IMG/VR virus record: IMGVR_UViG_3300032222_000151 | Span: 1-64,000 of that record | DNA length: 64,000 nucleotides | Source of the DNA: a virus | Strand: one strand, 5' to 3' | Shown: positions 21,304 to 28,344 of the stretch, one piece after another | Position numbering within the stretch: the first letter of the stretch is position 1 | Layout of the letters: each line of letters begins with the position of its first letter | The notes under the pieces: generated by a model | The model's input: the letters and a program-made list of their open reading frames with translations, nothing else | The model's database searches: none | Told to the model about the DNA's origin: nothing | Position numbers and translations under genes: made by a program

Positions 21304-21879
21304 ATGAACATAATTAGGCCATATAACAATGAAATAGTGGTAGTAGAAGACTTTATAAGCGAAGAAGAGGTAGGCATTATCAATGACCTCTCATCAAAAG
21401 ACCCTGGCCTATGGGAAGGATCAAATGATGGATCTGGCCTTAAGGAGTGGTACGGAAACCAACTAAGAATAGAGCCAGATAACCTAAAAAGTTCTTATTG
21501 GTACTATAGGGATTTGCTTGATTCTATACAGAAAAGATCTGAATCAATTTTTACTGAATACTATGGCATATCAGACTTTGAGTACCTTCCTATTAACTCT
21601 TTATCACGCAGAATTGGCCCTGGGCTTGGTGTTCATACCGACGAAATAGATCCAGAGCACCCTCAGTATAATCCAAATGAAAAGATAATTACTCATGGTT
21701 TTGTTGTTTACATAAATGATGATTACGATGGTGGAGAAATATTTTATCCTAATAAAAATATATCTATTAAGCCCATTGCAAGGTCTCTAGTAATGCACCC
21801 TGGGAATAAAGAATATGAACATGGTGTTAATGAAGTCAGGGGATCTACTAGGTACAGCCTTTCTTGGTGGACAAGATAA
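21304..21879 (+). CDS. Fe(II)/2-oxoglutarate oxygenase, P4H-like (191 aa)
   Basis: H111-T-D113, H173 and R183 form the active site, with DDYDGGEIFYP between. It shares its N-terminal PYNNEIVVVEDF and the core with the next gene (PFNNEIIVINNF), so the two are a tandem duplication. Leaderless start; upstream in-frame residues were rejected. Confidence 0.88.
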   Translation: MNIIRPYNNEIVVVEDFISEEEVGIINDLSSKDPGLWEGSNDGSGLKEWYGNQLRIEPDNLKSSYWYYRDLLDSIQKRSESIFTEYYGISDFEYLPINSLSRRIGPGLGVHTDEIDPEHPQYNPNEKIITHGFVVYINDDYDGGEIFYPNKNISIKPIARSLVMHPGNKEYEHGVNEVRGSTRYSLSWWTR

Positions 21880-21881
21880 AA

Positions 21882-22481
21882 ATGGAAATAAATAAACCAT
21901 TTAATAACGAGATAATAGTTATAAATAATTTTTTATCTAAAGATGAAATTCAGTCAATATTTAATTATATTGAAAAAGAAAAGCAAATGCATAAACCTGA
22001 AGGAATATCTTCTGAATATTTTAATAATAGACTTATACAACTACCAACTGAACAGAATATTGAAACAATTTCTGAAAAAGAAGGCACAAAAGATATTGCA
22101 AAGATTTATCTATTAAATAAAAACAATATAGTCAATAAAATTAACAATATTTTAAAAGCAATATCTGAAGAAAATCTTTATTTAACTGGAATTGAAAATT
22201 TAATTTATTCTGCTGATAAGGGAATGCCAACACACTTTGATAATAGCCCAGAAAATTTAGAAACAAATACTCACTATGGATTAGTTCTTTATTTAAACGA
22301 TGATTATGATGGTGGAGAACTTTACTATCCAAAATTAGAAATTGAGTATAAACCTAAATGTGGAGACCTTGTAATTCACCCAGGAACAGAAGAATATACT
22401 CATGGTGTTAGAGATATTTACAATGGAACAAGGTACGCTATTACTATTTTTGCTTTTACAAAAAATGAGAGCAGTTTATAG
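21882..22481 (+). CDS. Fe(II)/2-oxoglutarate oxygenase, tandem paralog (199 aa)
   Basis: H118-F-D120, H174 and R184 with DDYDGGELYYP between. Start MEINKPFNNEIIV two bases after the previous stop; no strong ribosome binding site, so coupling to the upstream paralog is likely. Notably Asn/Ile/Lys-rich, more AT-rich than its partner. Confidence 0.86.
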   Translation: MEINKPFNNEIIVINNFLSKDEIQSIFNYIEKEKQMHKPEGISSEYFNNRLIQLPTEQNIETISEKEGTKDIAKIYLLNKNNIVNKINNILKAISEENLYLTGIENLIYSADKGMPTHFDNSPENLETNTHYGLVLYLNDDYDGGELYYPKLEIEYKPKCGDLVIHPGTEEYTHGVRDIYNGTRYAITIFAFTKNESSL

Positions 22482-22590
22482 ACGACTGCTCAGGTCTATC
22501 AGCCACGGGTTTCAGCCTGCTGACTCTCTTTTCATCGAGTATCCGTTGTAAAACCTTTTAAAGTCTCATAGCGGAATGTTTTATATTATA
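22482..22590. other. Convergent intergenic region
   Basis: The + strand arm of the window ends here and the long - strand arm begins. TCAGC (near 22500) can pair with GCTGA about 15 bases later, but no U-tract follows, so I do not call a terminator. Nothing else is seen. Confidence 0.4.
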
Positions 22591-22995
22591 CTACTGAATT
22601 TCAATAGTCTTTGGAAGTTTGTCTTCTGGGATCTGCTTTTCAAGTCTTACATCTAAGATACCGTCCTTGAATTCAGCCCCAATAACTTCAACAAACTCAG
22701 GAAGGGTGAAGATATCTGTGAACTTACGGGCTGCGATGCCCTTATGTAGATACTCTGCTCCCTCTGGCAACTCAGTGTCCTGCTTCTCGCCCTTGATTGT
22801 AAGTTTGCGATTGTCTAGCGATACTGAGACATCATCCTTAGAAAAACCAGCCAAAGCAAATGACAGAATATACTCTGTATCATTTAGTTTGATCTGGTTA
22901 TAAGGTGGATAGTTTGTTGTTGTTGTTACCTTCTGAAAATTTGAGAAGGTGTTGAAGAATGGATCATTAAAAAGATCCAGTGCTGTTTTTACCAT
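22591..22995 (-). CDS. Small heat-shock protein Hsp20/IbpA-like (134 aa)
   Basis: YPPYNQIKLNDTEYILSFAL opens an alpha-crystallin domain, with NRKLTIKGEK, ARKFTDIFTLPEFVEV and FKDGILDVRLEK (the A/F-x-x-x-G-x-L signature) following. These ATP-independent chaperones hold unfolding proteins; they are common in cyanophages, where they are linked with virion assembly. AAAGGGGAATAAT is the ribosome binding site, about 50 nt after the promoter. Confidence 0.9.
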   Translation of the reverse strand: MVKTALDLFNDPFFNTFSNFQKVTTTTNYPPYNQIKLNDTEYILSFALAGFSKDDVSVSLDNRKLTIKGEKQDTELPEGAEYLHKGIAARKFTDIFTLPEFVEVIGAEFKDGILDVRLEKQIPEDKLPKTIEIQ

Positions 22996-23052
22996 ATTAT
23001 TCCCCTTTCAAGCGAATAAGTTAATTTACCCCCCATTTGGGCAGGTATAAAT

Positions 23053-23081
23053 ATTATAGCATAGAAAAACAGGCTAGTCAA
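23053..23081 (-). promoter_or_regulatory. Promoter for hsp20
   Basis: On the - strand TTGACT (23081-23076), 17 bp and TATAAT (23058-23053). The -35 box lies inside the loop of the terminator of the preceding gene, so termination and re-initiation share the same bases. Confidence 0.75.
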
Positions 23082-23094
23082 CTACCCTAGCCTG
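23065..23094 (-). terminator. Rho-independent terminator overlapping the hsp20 promoter
   Basis: On the - strand CAGGCTAG and CTAGCCTG form a perfect 8-bp stem around GGTAGTTGA, followed by a T-tract. It closes the gene ending at 23107. Confidence 0.85.
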
Positions 23095-23106
23095 CTAATC
23101 TAGTTA

Positions 23107-23376
23107 TTACTTCTTTGCTGCTGGCTTCTTCTTTGCAGGAGCCTTCTTTACTACCTTTGCAGACTTAACTGCTGCGTCAACCTCTTCAACTGAAGGCATC
23201 TTTCCAAACGCCTTATCATTAGGGTTGGCTGCTCTCAATGCTACGGGGATTAGTGCTCCAAGTAGTGAGTATGCTAGTGTCTGTGGGTCAGTCACTCCAG
23301 AGGCATACATTGCTGTTGCTGCTCCAAGAACTGATCTTCCGTATGACGCTAGTGCGTTTTTGATTTGTTGATTCAT
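23107..23376 (-). CDS. Membrane protein with Lys/Ala-rich tail (89 aa)
   Basis: The N-terminal two thirds have two hydrophobic stretches (about residues 10-26 and 33-48), followed by an acidic linker and a tail KKAPAKKKPAAKK. Size and layout would suit a holin or another small envelope protein, but holin-like genes also occur at 36342 and 36631. Strong ribosome binding site AGGAGG. Confidence 0.65.
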   Translation of the reverse strand: MNQQIKNALASYGRSVLGAATAMYASGVTDPQTLAYSLLGALIPVALRAANPNDKAFGKMPSVEEVDAAVKSAKVVKKAPAKKKPAAKK

Positions 23377-23386
23377 TTTATTCCTC

Positions 23387-23536
23387 CTAGGATTTTATTG
23401 CTTGACTATAATGTAAATCACACAGGTCAACAATTCTGCTTTCAGAACTTGCCCATACCTGAGTACTTTCATCCTGACACGACTCCTCTTCACATATAAA
23501 TAGGTTTAGATTCTTCGTGTTTTTAAGGACGATCAT
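23387..23536 (-). CDS. Small Cys-containing protein (49 aa)
   Basis: MIVLKNTKNLNLFICEEESC has a Cys pair (C-x4-C) and a later CDLH, a possible metal site. Similar short proteins occur in phages of Actinobacteria. It starts in a TAATG overlap with the upstream gene and ends 11 bases before the next start. Confidence 0.6.
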   Translation of the reverse strand: MIVLKNTKNLNLFICEEESCQDESTQVWASSESRIVDLCDLHYSQAIKS

Positions 23537-23940
23537 TACTCTATTCTATCATAGTCTTCTGGTAGCATTTTTTTTAGTTCTTTGTATGCCCCAGAAATTT
23601 TCTTCATCGAGTTATAGTTTGGCTCTGCAGACATAAGGTCTCCATATGTGTCAAAGTACAGTATCTCAGGCTCAATATCAGTAATAAATTTATTTAATGA
23701 TGCCTGAACCTCATCTATGTATTGATATGCCCAGTCTCTAGAATCTGAAACAAATTTTAAAAAGTCCTCGTTTGACTGCTCTTTATCTGTTTTATTCTTT
23801 TCTTGCTCTGCCTCTTGCAATATTAAAAATTGTAAAGTGTTGGCAAGAATTTCCACATTTTTCTTTTTTTGAATTGAAAAAAGAAATGCAAGTGTTGTTG
23901 TTGATACAGAAAGAATAACAAGAAGTATTGACTGAATCAT
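23536..23940 (-). CDS. Membrane-anchored coiled-coil protein (134 aa)
   Basis: One N-terminal membrane helix (about residues 3-22, ILLVILSVSTTTLAFLF) is followed by a charged, helical region likely to form a coiled coil and a domain with SDSRDWAYQYIDEVQ. Function unknown; related one-helix proteins are found beside similar small genes in phages. Overlaps both neighbours. Confidence 0.65.
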   Translation of the reverse strand: MIQSILLVILSVSTTTLAFLFSIQKKKNVEILANTLQFLILQEAEQEKNKTDKEQSNEDFLKFVSDSRDWAYQYIDEVQASLNKFITDIEPEILYFDTYGDLMSAEPNYNSMKKISGAYKELKKMLPEDYDRIE

Positions 23941-24176
23941 AGTTCTTTGCCTCCTTCTCTTACCAATAATACAATTGCACCATTATCCTCTAATGCTTTC
24001 TTGACACGAATCATATATTCTATTGCTTGTCTTTTAAGTTCTACTGTTTCTAACGACATAAAGTCTTTTTCTTTTGCTTTTACTGTTATAAAATGTTCAT
24101 TGTCTATGATCTGTAAAGAAAAATTCTTAGGACATTCAAGAGATCTAAAGGCTCTTTTCATTGAATCTGTATACAT
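23937..24176 (-). CDS. Hypothetical protein (79 aa)
   Basis: Not recognised. A small alpha/beta protein (SLQIIDNEHFITVKA, then a helix and VIVLLVREG-like final strand). GGAG precedes the start by four bases. Sits directly after the WhiB-like gene. Confidence 0.6.
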   Translation of the reverse strand: MYTDSMKRAFRSLECPKNFSLQIIDNEHFITVKAKEKDFMSLETVELKRQAIEYMIRVKKALEDNGAIVLLVREGGKEL

Positions 24177-24177
24177 A

Positions 24178-24459
24178 TTACTCCATTGTTAATGATTGCC
24201 ATGTCATTCCCCAGTCATCCTTACTCTTGTGGCTTGAAAACTCTTTAGATATTTCTCCATTTTCTAAGTATACTCCGCCCCAAACTCCCCACTCTTTTCC
24301 TGATATGCCAACAGAAAAACAGTCTTTTCTAACTGAGCATCCAGAACAAAGTGCATCTATTGCTGGCCTGAGAAGTTCATCTTCTTCGTACTTGTCAAAG
24401 AATAAGTTTGTGTCATAGTCTAAGCAGACTGCATCGTCTTTCCATTTATGCTTATTCAC
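24178..24459 (-). CDS. WhiB-like iron-sulfur transcription factor (93 aa)
   Basis: Four Cys in the WhiB pattern are visible: one in AVCLDYD and three in LCSGCSVRKDCF (C-x2-C-x5-C), followed by the turn EWGVWGGVYL. The family binds a 4Fe-4S cluster and works with the primary sigma factor; it is confined to Actinobacteria and their phages. Phage WhiB proteins can alter host gene expression. The usual basic C-terminus is weak here. Confidence 0.92.
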   Translation of the reverse strand: MNKHKWKDDAVCLDYDTNLFFDKYEEDELLRPAIDALCSGCSVRKDCFSVGISGKEWGVWGGVYLENGEISKEFSSHKSKDDWGMTWQSLTME

Positions 24460-24672
24460 TTAGATCACATACTTATCTGGAATTTCCCATCCTTGACTAG
24501 AAGGAATAAACTCTTTCTTCATCTGCCACTTATTATTTTTATAAACTCCAAACTTAGAGTAGTAGGCTTTCTCTGATGGAAAAGTCTCAACTACAGTCCA
24601 TCCATTCCAGGATAGTTGTCTATGGTTCTTTACTATAGATTCCATAGTCTCTAAAGAATTAACTATTTTCAT
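24460..24672 (-). CDS. Hypothetical protein (70 aa)
   Basis: Not recognised. MKIVNSLETMESIVKNHRQL leads into a Trp/Lys-rich beta region (NGWTVVETF...FGVYKNNKWQMK). ATG 24672 follows CGGAAC. An alternative GTG at 24702 stands six bases after TATATC and would be leaderless, adding ten residues; I cannot decide with certainty. Confidence 0.6.
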   Translation of the reverse strand: MKIVNSLETMESIVKNHRQLSWNGWTVVETFPSEKAYYSKFGVYKNNKWQMKKEFIPSSQGWEIPDKYVI

Positions 24673-24722
24673 TATGTTCCGTTCTGTTTGTGTGCTTTGC
24701 ACAGTTTAGATATACATAAAAA

Positions 24723-25073
24723 TTAAAATGTATATACGTTTGTATTTATATTATTTAGTTTTGATGAGTGAACAACCTTTGATACTGGCTCTTTTGGGTT
24801 AGACAAAAACGCCAAATGATCTAGTTCTGCAACATTTTCTTCTAGCCACTGAGGAGTAACCTTAAATAGTTTTATAGATTTTCCTCTTGACTTCATTCCT
24901 CTTTCAGAAAGATTAGAAAATTCCATTGCCATCATATTAATATTGTTTGGCCCAGCAGAGTATATCAAAAACTCTTTATCGTCTTCTCTTAACTCAGAAA
25001 GGGCAACAGCCATTGATCTAAGGAATATGTTGTAGTTATCAAAACCACTAGTTCCCTGAACCCCTACTATCAT
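24723..25073 (-). CDS. SLOG/DUF2493-like Rossmann protein (116 aa)
   Basis: VGVQGTSGFDNYNIFLRSM, FLIYSAGPNNINMMA and EFSNLSERGMKSRG resemble small phage and actinobacterial proteins with a nucleotide-binding Rossmann-like fold of the YspA/SLOG type. The exact ligand is unknown. Call based on pattern memory; moderate confidence. Confidence 0.65.
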   Translation of the reverse strand: MIVGVQGTSGFDNYNIFLRSMAVALSELREDDKEFLIYSAGPNNINMMAMEFSNLSERGMKSRGKSIKLFKVTPQWLEENVAELDHLAFLSNPKEPVSKVVHSSKLNNINTNVYTF

Positions 25074-25461
25074 CGTTAATCCCTTCTCGTAGTTTATCCA
25101 TTATAAAAAGCATCTTATCTAATTGTACCCTATCCATGTGTATGGTGTCAACTTGCTCTGCAGAGTCTTTATCAATAATTTCATTAACAATTGGTGCCCT
25201 GTAAAAGATATTATCCTTAATCCAGTATGCCTGGCTATCAAAAATGATAACCTTTATGTTGGTTTTATCATAATGCACCTTAGACTGAGTTCTTGTATTT
25301 AATTTTCTTGAGTTTTTCTTCCTCGTGCTATACCTATATTGCAGCATAGACTGGCTGATGATTTGAGTTGGCTCATTACTTTTTTTATTTATTCTTAAGT
25401 AAATAATTAAAAGGACAAAGAGGGATGCTGTTGCAGTTGCTGCACCGTAAACACTATTCAT
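25048..25461 (-). CDS. Single-pass membrane protein (137 aa)
   Basis: An N-terminal helix (about residues 5-24) followed by a basic segment rich in Arg/Lys and Ser, then an alpha/beta region with IIFDSQAYWIKDNIFYRAP. Not recognised. GGTGGGGGTGCAG lies before the ATG, and TACAAT about 25 bases upstream. Overlaps the next gene by 26 bases. Confidence 0.6.
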   Translation of the reverse strand: MNSVYGAATATASLFVLLIIYLRINKKSNEPTQIISQSMLQYRYSTRKKNSRKLNTRTQSKVHYDKTNIKVIIFDSQAYWIKDNIFYRAPIVNEIIDKDSAEQVDTIHMDRVQLDKMLFIMDKLREGINDDSRGSGN

Positions 25462-25485
25462 TCTGCACCCCCACCCATAATTGTA

Positions 25486-25815
25486 TCACTTTTTACCAGA
25501 TAAAACTCTGACAATCTCTTCCATAATTACTCTTTCGTCTTTCTCTAAACCTTTTATTTCTTTAGCATCAAAAGATTTTGGCCCTAACTTAACCATTGGA
25601 TCGGCATCTGTCACATCCATGTCTATAAACCCCTTTTCCCATAACTTTAAAGTTGTAGATGAAAAATAGTTTTGTATCTCAGTGCTTAGTTTTGGATCAA
25701 TATCTTTTAATGAATCTGTAGGTCTGTATAGAGCCTCTCCAGTTTCACGATCTACACCAGCAAACTCAAGACCGCCATTTAATATAAGGTTGTCTACTGC
25801 ATCAAATTCATTCAT
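25486..25815 (-). CDS. Conserved phage protein, ETGEALYRPT type (109 aa)
   Basis: MNEFDAVDNLILNGGLEFAG begins a short domain with VDRETGEALYR, shared with the gene at 27912 (MILDGSVEFAAVDIESGDILYR), so the two are paralogs. The rest is helical and acidic. Function unknown. Start in a TAATG overlap; residues upstream of it in the same frame were rejected. Confidence 0.65.
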   Translation of the reverse strand: MNEFDAVDNLILNGGLEFAGVDRETGEALYRPTDSLKDIDPKLSTEIQNYFSSTTLKLWEKGFIDMDVTDADPMVKLGPKSFDAKEIKGLEKDERVIMEEIVRVLSGKK

Positions 25816-26018
25816 TACTTTCTGCCCCACTGAATATTGTTCCAGCCTCGCTCATGTGCATAGTAGATAAATACTTTAACTACCGTTTCCCAAAATGCAA
25901 TTGCACCTGATAAAGTTGCATCTCCTGTCAAGACATAAGCAACAACAAATGACGACAATGTACCCCATATGCGATAACTCAGTGCCTTAACAAACGACCT
26001 AGCCTTTGTTACTGTCAT
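25815..26018 (-). CDS. DUF2061 membrane protein, copy 1 (67 aa)
   Basis: KALSYRIWGTLSSFVVAYVL, TGDATLSGAIAF and YYAHERGWNNIQWG match DUF2061 (PF09834): two membrane helices ending in a HERxWN-W motif. No biochemical role is established. Adjacent to copy 2; two more copies lie at 30674 and 30874. Confidence 0.88.
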   Translation of the reverse strand: MTVTKARSFVKALSYRIWGTLSSFVVAYVLTGDATLSGAIAFWETVVKVFIYYAHERGWNNIQWGRK

Positions 26019-26218
26019 TCTTTACCCCAGGAGACAGAATTCCAAACTCTTTCATGGTAGTAATAAGCAACAAAGTTAACACCATTAGTTATAACTGTTG
26101 CAAGCGTTGCCATGTTAATATCTTTACTTAGTGCGTACAATGTTATGAACGTTGTCAACAAAGCAACAACTCTCCATGTCAAAGACTTGACAAGAGATCT
26201 ACTTTTCTTTACGCTCAT
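26015..26218 (-). CDS. DUF2061 membrane protein, copy 2 (67 aa)
   Basis: KSLTWRVVALLTTFITLYAL and YYYHERVWNSVSWG show the same two-helix DUF2061 design. Start MSVKKSRS behind GGAGATAAAG. Ends in a four-base overlap with copy 1. Confidence 0.88.
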   Translation of the reverse strand: MSVKKSRSLVKSLTWRVVALLTTFITLYALSKDINMATLATVITNGVNFVAYYYHERVWNSVSWGKE

Positions 26219-26327
26219 CTTTATCTCCAAACATTAGTCGCTCTTCTGCTTCGTTCATTAGGCGACCAGACTCTTCTAAGTAATTAAATACCCATTTGCT
26301 TGCGTTTTTCAGTAGCCGAAATAGCAT
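26199..26327 (-). CDS. Small amphipathic helical protein (42 aa)
   Basis: MLFRLLKNASKWVFNYLEES is followed by a charged helix ending GDKDERKEK. It overlaps the kinase gene by 44 bases and the DUF2061 gene by 20, and fills the only gap in this packed stretch. No clear ribosome binding site, so confidence is limited. The amphipathic N-terminus may sit on the membrane. Confidence 0.45.
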   Translation of the reverse strand: MLFRLLKNASKWVFNYLEESGRLMNEAEERLMFGDKDERKEK

Positions 26328-27045
26328 GAATGTCTGCCCCCAAGTCTACTTGCTCAATCTTGTATCCAACATCACGACCATAAACAATGTTAGTAATGTT
26401 AGGAAGTCTAAGTACTAATGCACCATCCATGAAGTCATCCTTGGCGATATAACCTTTTACCTGATCAAAAGTAAGTGGGTCCTTCTCGCTTGTATTATAG
26501 GTATTACGGACTCCAAGTAGGACTTGCTCTGTTCTCTTCCCCGCTTCTTTATACAGAGCGTGGTGGCCTTCATGCCAGGGCTGGTACCTACCTAGCATAA
26601 GAGTTGTAGGTGCAGACCAATCATGAAGACTAAACTTATCAATGATGTGAGATGCCTTTGCTTCTGCATCTAAGTTATGACTAATAAATGATACATCTGC
26701 ATTATCTGGTCGTTCAAACATCTTGTTTGTATCTTCAAATCTACCCTCAGCAATTGTATCCATAAATACCAATATGTCTGGCTTGCCAAATGCTGCACGA
26801 GTAATATCTGTTGGACATACAAAGTCAACAATTACTGGAGCAACACCCTGCTTAGAAATAAGTCTTGCCATCTCTCCCATGCGTCGTGCTTGCTCAATTC
26901 TATCTTCAGGTGTAAACCCCAAGTCTGAATTCACTGTTGCACGAACTTCGTCAGCGTTTAGATGAATAGCATTAATACGTTCTTTTAGAGCCTTTGCTAA
27001 CTCTGTTTTTCCTGATCCTGGAAGACCAATAATTTGAATAATCAT
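26284..27045 (-). CDS. APS-kinase-like / nucleotidyltransferase fusion (253 aa)
   Basis: The N-terminal domain has a Walker A loop GLPGSGKTELA and the APS-kinase signature HLNADEVRATVNSDLGF...RIEQARRMGEMA. The C-terminal domain begins MLGRYQPWHEGHHALY, the HxGH motif of cytidylyl/NMN adenylyltransferases. Such fusions are known but their substrates are not settled; it could act in PAPS, NAD or sugar-nucleotide metabolism. The start is ATG 27045; the long upstream frame overlaps the next gene and was rejected. Confidence 0.8.
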   Translation of the reverse strand: MIIQIIGLPGSGKTELAKALKERINAIHLNADEVRATVNSDLGFTPEDRIEQARRMGEMARLISKQGVAPVIVDFVCPTDITRAAFGKPDILVFMDTIAEGRFEDTNKMFERPDNADVSFISHNLDAEAKASHIIDKFSLHDWSAPTTLMLGRYQPWHEGHHALYKEAGKRTEQVLLGVRNTYNTSEKDPLTFDQVKGYIAKDDFMDGALVLRLPNITNIVYGRDVGYKIEQVDLGADIHAISATEKRKQMGI

Positions 27046-27260
27046 ACTTCTTCTCTTCTCCAATGTATAAATGATTTTATATAAACTGCTGCATATGCAA
27101 TTGCTGAAAATATAAAACCGTACTGATCTGTAATAATAGCATACGCTATCCACAAGCATTCATTAACACACAAAACAAGCCATCCCCATATAGTCTTACG
27201 ACCAACGAAGTATATGCCTGCAACTCCTATTACTGCTAAAACCCATGACCACATAAGCAT
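27042..27260 (-). CDS. Small membrane protein, PnuC-like segment (72 aa)
   Basis: Three hydrophobic stretches (WSWVLAVIGVAGIYFVG, TIWGWLVLCVNECLWIAYA, FIFSAIAYAAVYI) give a small three-helix protein that resembles part of a PnuC-type nicotinamide riboside transporter. It overlaps the kinase/nucleotidyltransferase gene by four bases, so the two are expressed together. Start ATG 27260 is 2 bases after the predicted transcription start; ATG 27254 is an alternative. Confidence 0.7.
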   Translation of the reverse strand: MLMWSWVLAVIGVAGIYFVGRKTIWGWLVLCVNECLWIAYAIITDQYGFIFSAIAYAAVYIKSFIHWRREEV

Positions 27261-27295
27261 TCCTAACTATTATATATATAAGTATACCAGGAACA

Positions 27296-27919
27296 CTACT
27301 GGTTTGCAACTAGGTTTTGATAATGAACTCTATTTTCCCAAAATCCTGGAGTCATATATTTTTCTCCACTAAGTACTGGCATGGACTCATGAAAGTATGG
27401 TGATCTTGATGGGAACACTGCAATACTTCCTGCAGAAGGCTTGATCTTAATATTCTGATTCTGAAAGTTTAATTCTCCGCCAGTATAGTCATCATTTAAA
27501 TACAGAACAACAGATATTGTTTTACCCTTGTCATCATCGTGGCAGTCAACATGAGGGCCCATCATGCTTCCAACAAAGTATTTACTTATTGACATTGGGC
27601 ATAGCATTCCAATATCAAGACCTGGGTGCATAGACTCATAGTCTTTTGATACAGAGTAGATTGCATTATAAAGAACTTTATATACCTTTTCAGACTCAAC
27701 GTCAATGCTGTTAGTAAGATCAAACAGTTCTTCCCTGATCATCTTTTGTTTACCAAAGGCATAATCTGACTGATAGGCAGTCCAGTCTGCCCACTTAGAC
27801 AGACCACTTTTTTCTGTTAAATGCTCATCAAGATCTTCTATTTTTTTAATTAAAGATTTTGTGTCTTCTATTACATTTTCATAATAGTAAATGTTTTCTT
27901 CAAGTATGTTTCTATTCAT
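27296..27919 (-). CDS. Fe(II)/2-oxoglutarate oxygenase with P4H-type Lys (207 aa)
   Basis: H123-V-D125 and H177 are the iron ligands; at the 2OG-binding position, ten residues after the distal His, it has K187 instead of Arg, as in true prolyl 4-hydroxylases. NDDYTGGELNF precedes the distal His. Start MNRNILEEN behind GAGGATAAG. Substrate unknown. Confidence 0.87.
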   Translation of the reverse strand: MNRNILEENIYYYENVIEDTKSLIKKIEDLDEHLTEKSGLSKWADWTAYQSDYAFGKQKMIREELFDLTNSIDVESEKVYKVLYNAIYSVSKDYESMHPGLDIGMLCPMSISKYFVGSMMGPHVDCHDDDKGKTISVVLYLNDDYTGGELNFQNQNIKIKPSAGSIAVFPSRSPYFHESMPVLSGEKYMTPGFWENRVHYQNLVANQ

Positions 27920-28103
27920 TCTTATCCTCGGATTCAGTAATCTTATTTCCAAAAAATTCTTTTAGTTGATCATAAAAAAAATAATCTTCTTTGCTGGTTT
28001 CTGTATTTTCAGAAAGCCTATAAAGAATATCTCCAGACTCAATGTCAACTGCTGCAAACTCAACAGAGCCGTCAAGTATCATGTCTGGTATATCTTTATT
28101 CAT
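27912..28103 (-). CDS. Small protein, paralog of the 25486 gene (63 aa)
   Basis: MNKDIPDMILDGSVEFAAVD followed by ESGDILYR aligns with the start of the gene at 25486; the helical C-terminus is shorter. Function unknown. Overlaps the thioredoxin gene by 8 and the oxygenase gene by 8 bases. Confidence 0.6.
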   Translation of the reverse strand: MNKDIPDMILDGSVEFAAVDIESGDILYRLSENTETSKEDYFFYDQLKEFFGNKITESEDKNE

Positions 28104-28344
28104 GAATAAACCTGTAAAGTTGATCTCTTGTTTGTGCGCCAATAATTCTTTTTATTTCTTTGTTTTCTGAAAGCAAAACAAAAGTTGGAACGCTTTGTAT
28201 TGAAAAACTTTTTGCAAGTTCTATTTCTGAATCAGAGTCTATGATCTGTATTGATTCACCTTCTGATATCAATTCTTCAACTATTGGCCTTACCCTTTTA
28301 CATGGGCCACACCAGTCTGCGGTAAAATAAAGAACATGTTTCAC
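28096..28344 (-). CDS. Thioredoxin-like protein (82 aa)
   Basis: YFTADWCGPCKRVRP has the thioredoxin active site WCGPCK (about residues 11-16), and SIQSVPTFVLL the cis-Pro. It is shorter than typical thioredoxin (about 105 aa), a phage-type mini version. Likely a dithiol reductant; it could serve the peroxidases encoded in this genome. Confidence 0.9.
   Translation of the reverse strand: MKHVLYFTADWCGPCKRVRPIVEELISEGESIQIIDSDSEIELAKSFSIQSVPTFVLLSENKEIKRIIGAQTRDQLYRFIHE

Noticed and set aside
22482-22590. Bidirectional terminator between the two arms
   Set aside because: A TCAGC/GCTGA pairing exists, but the stem is weak, the loop long and no U-tract follows on either strand.
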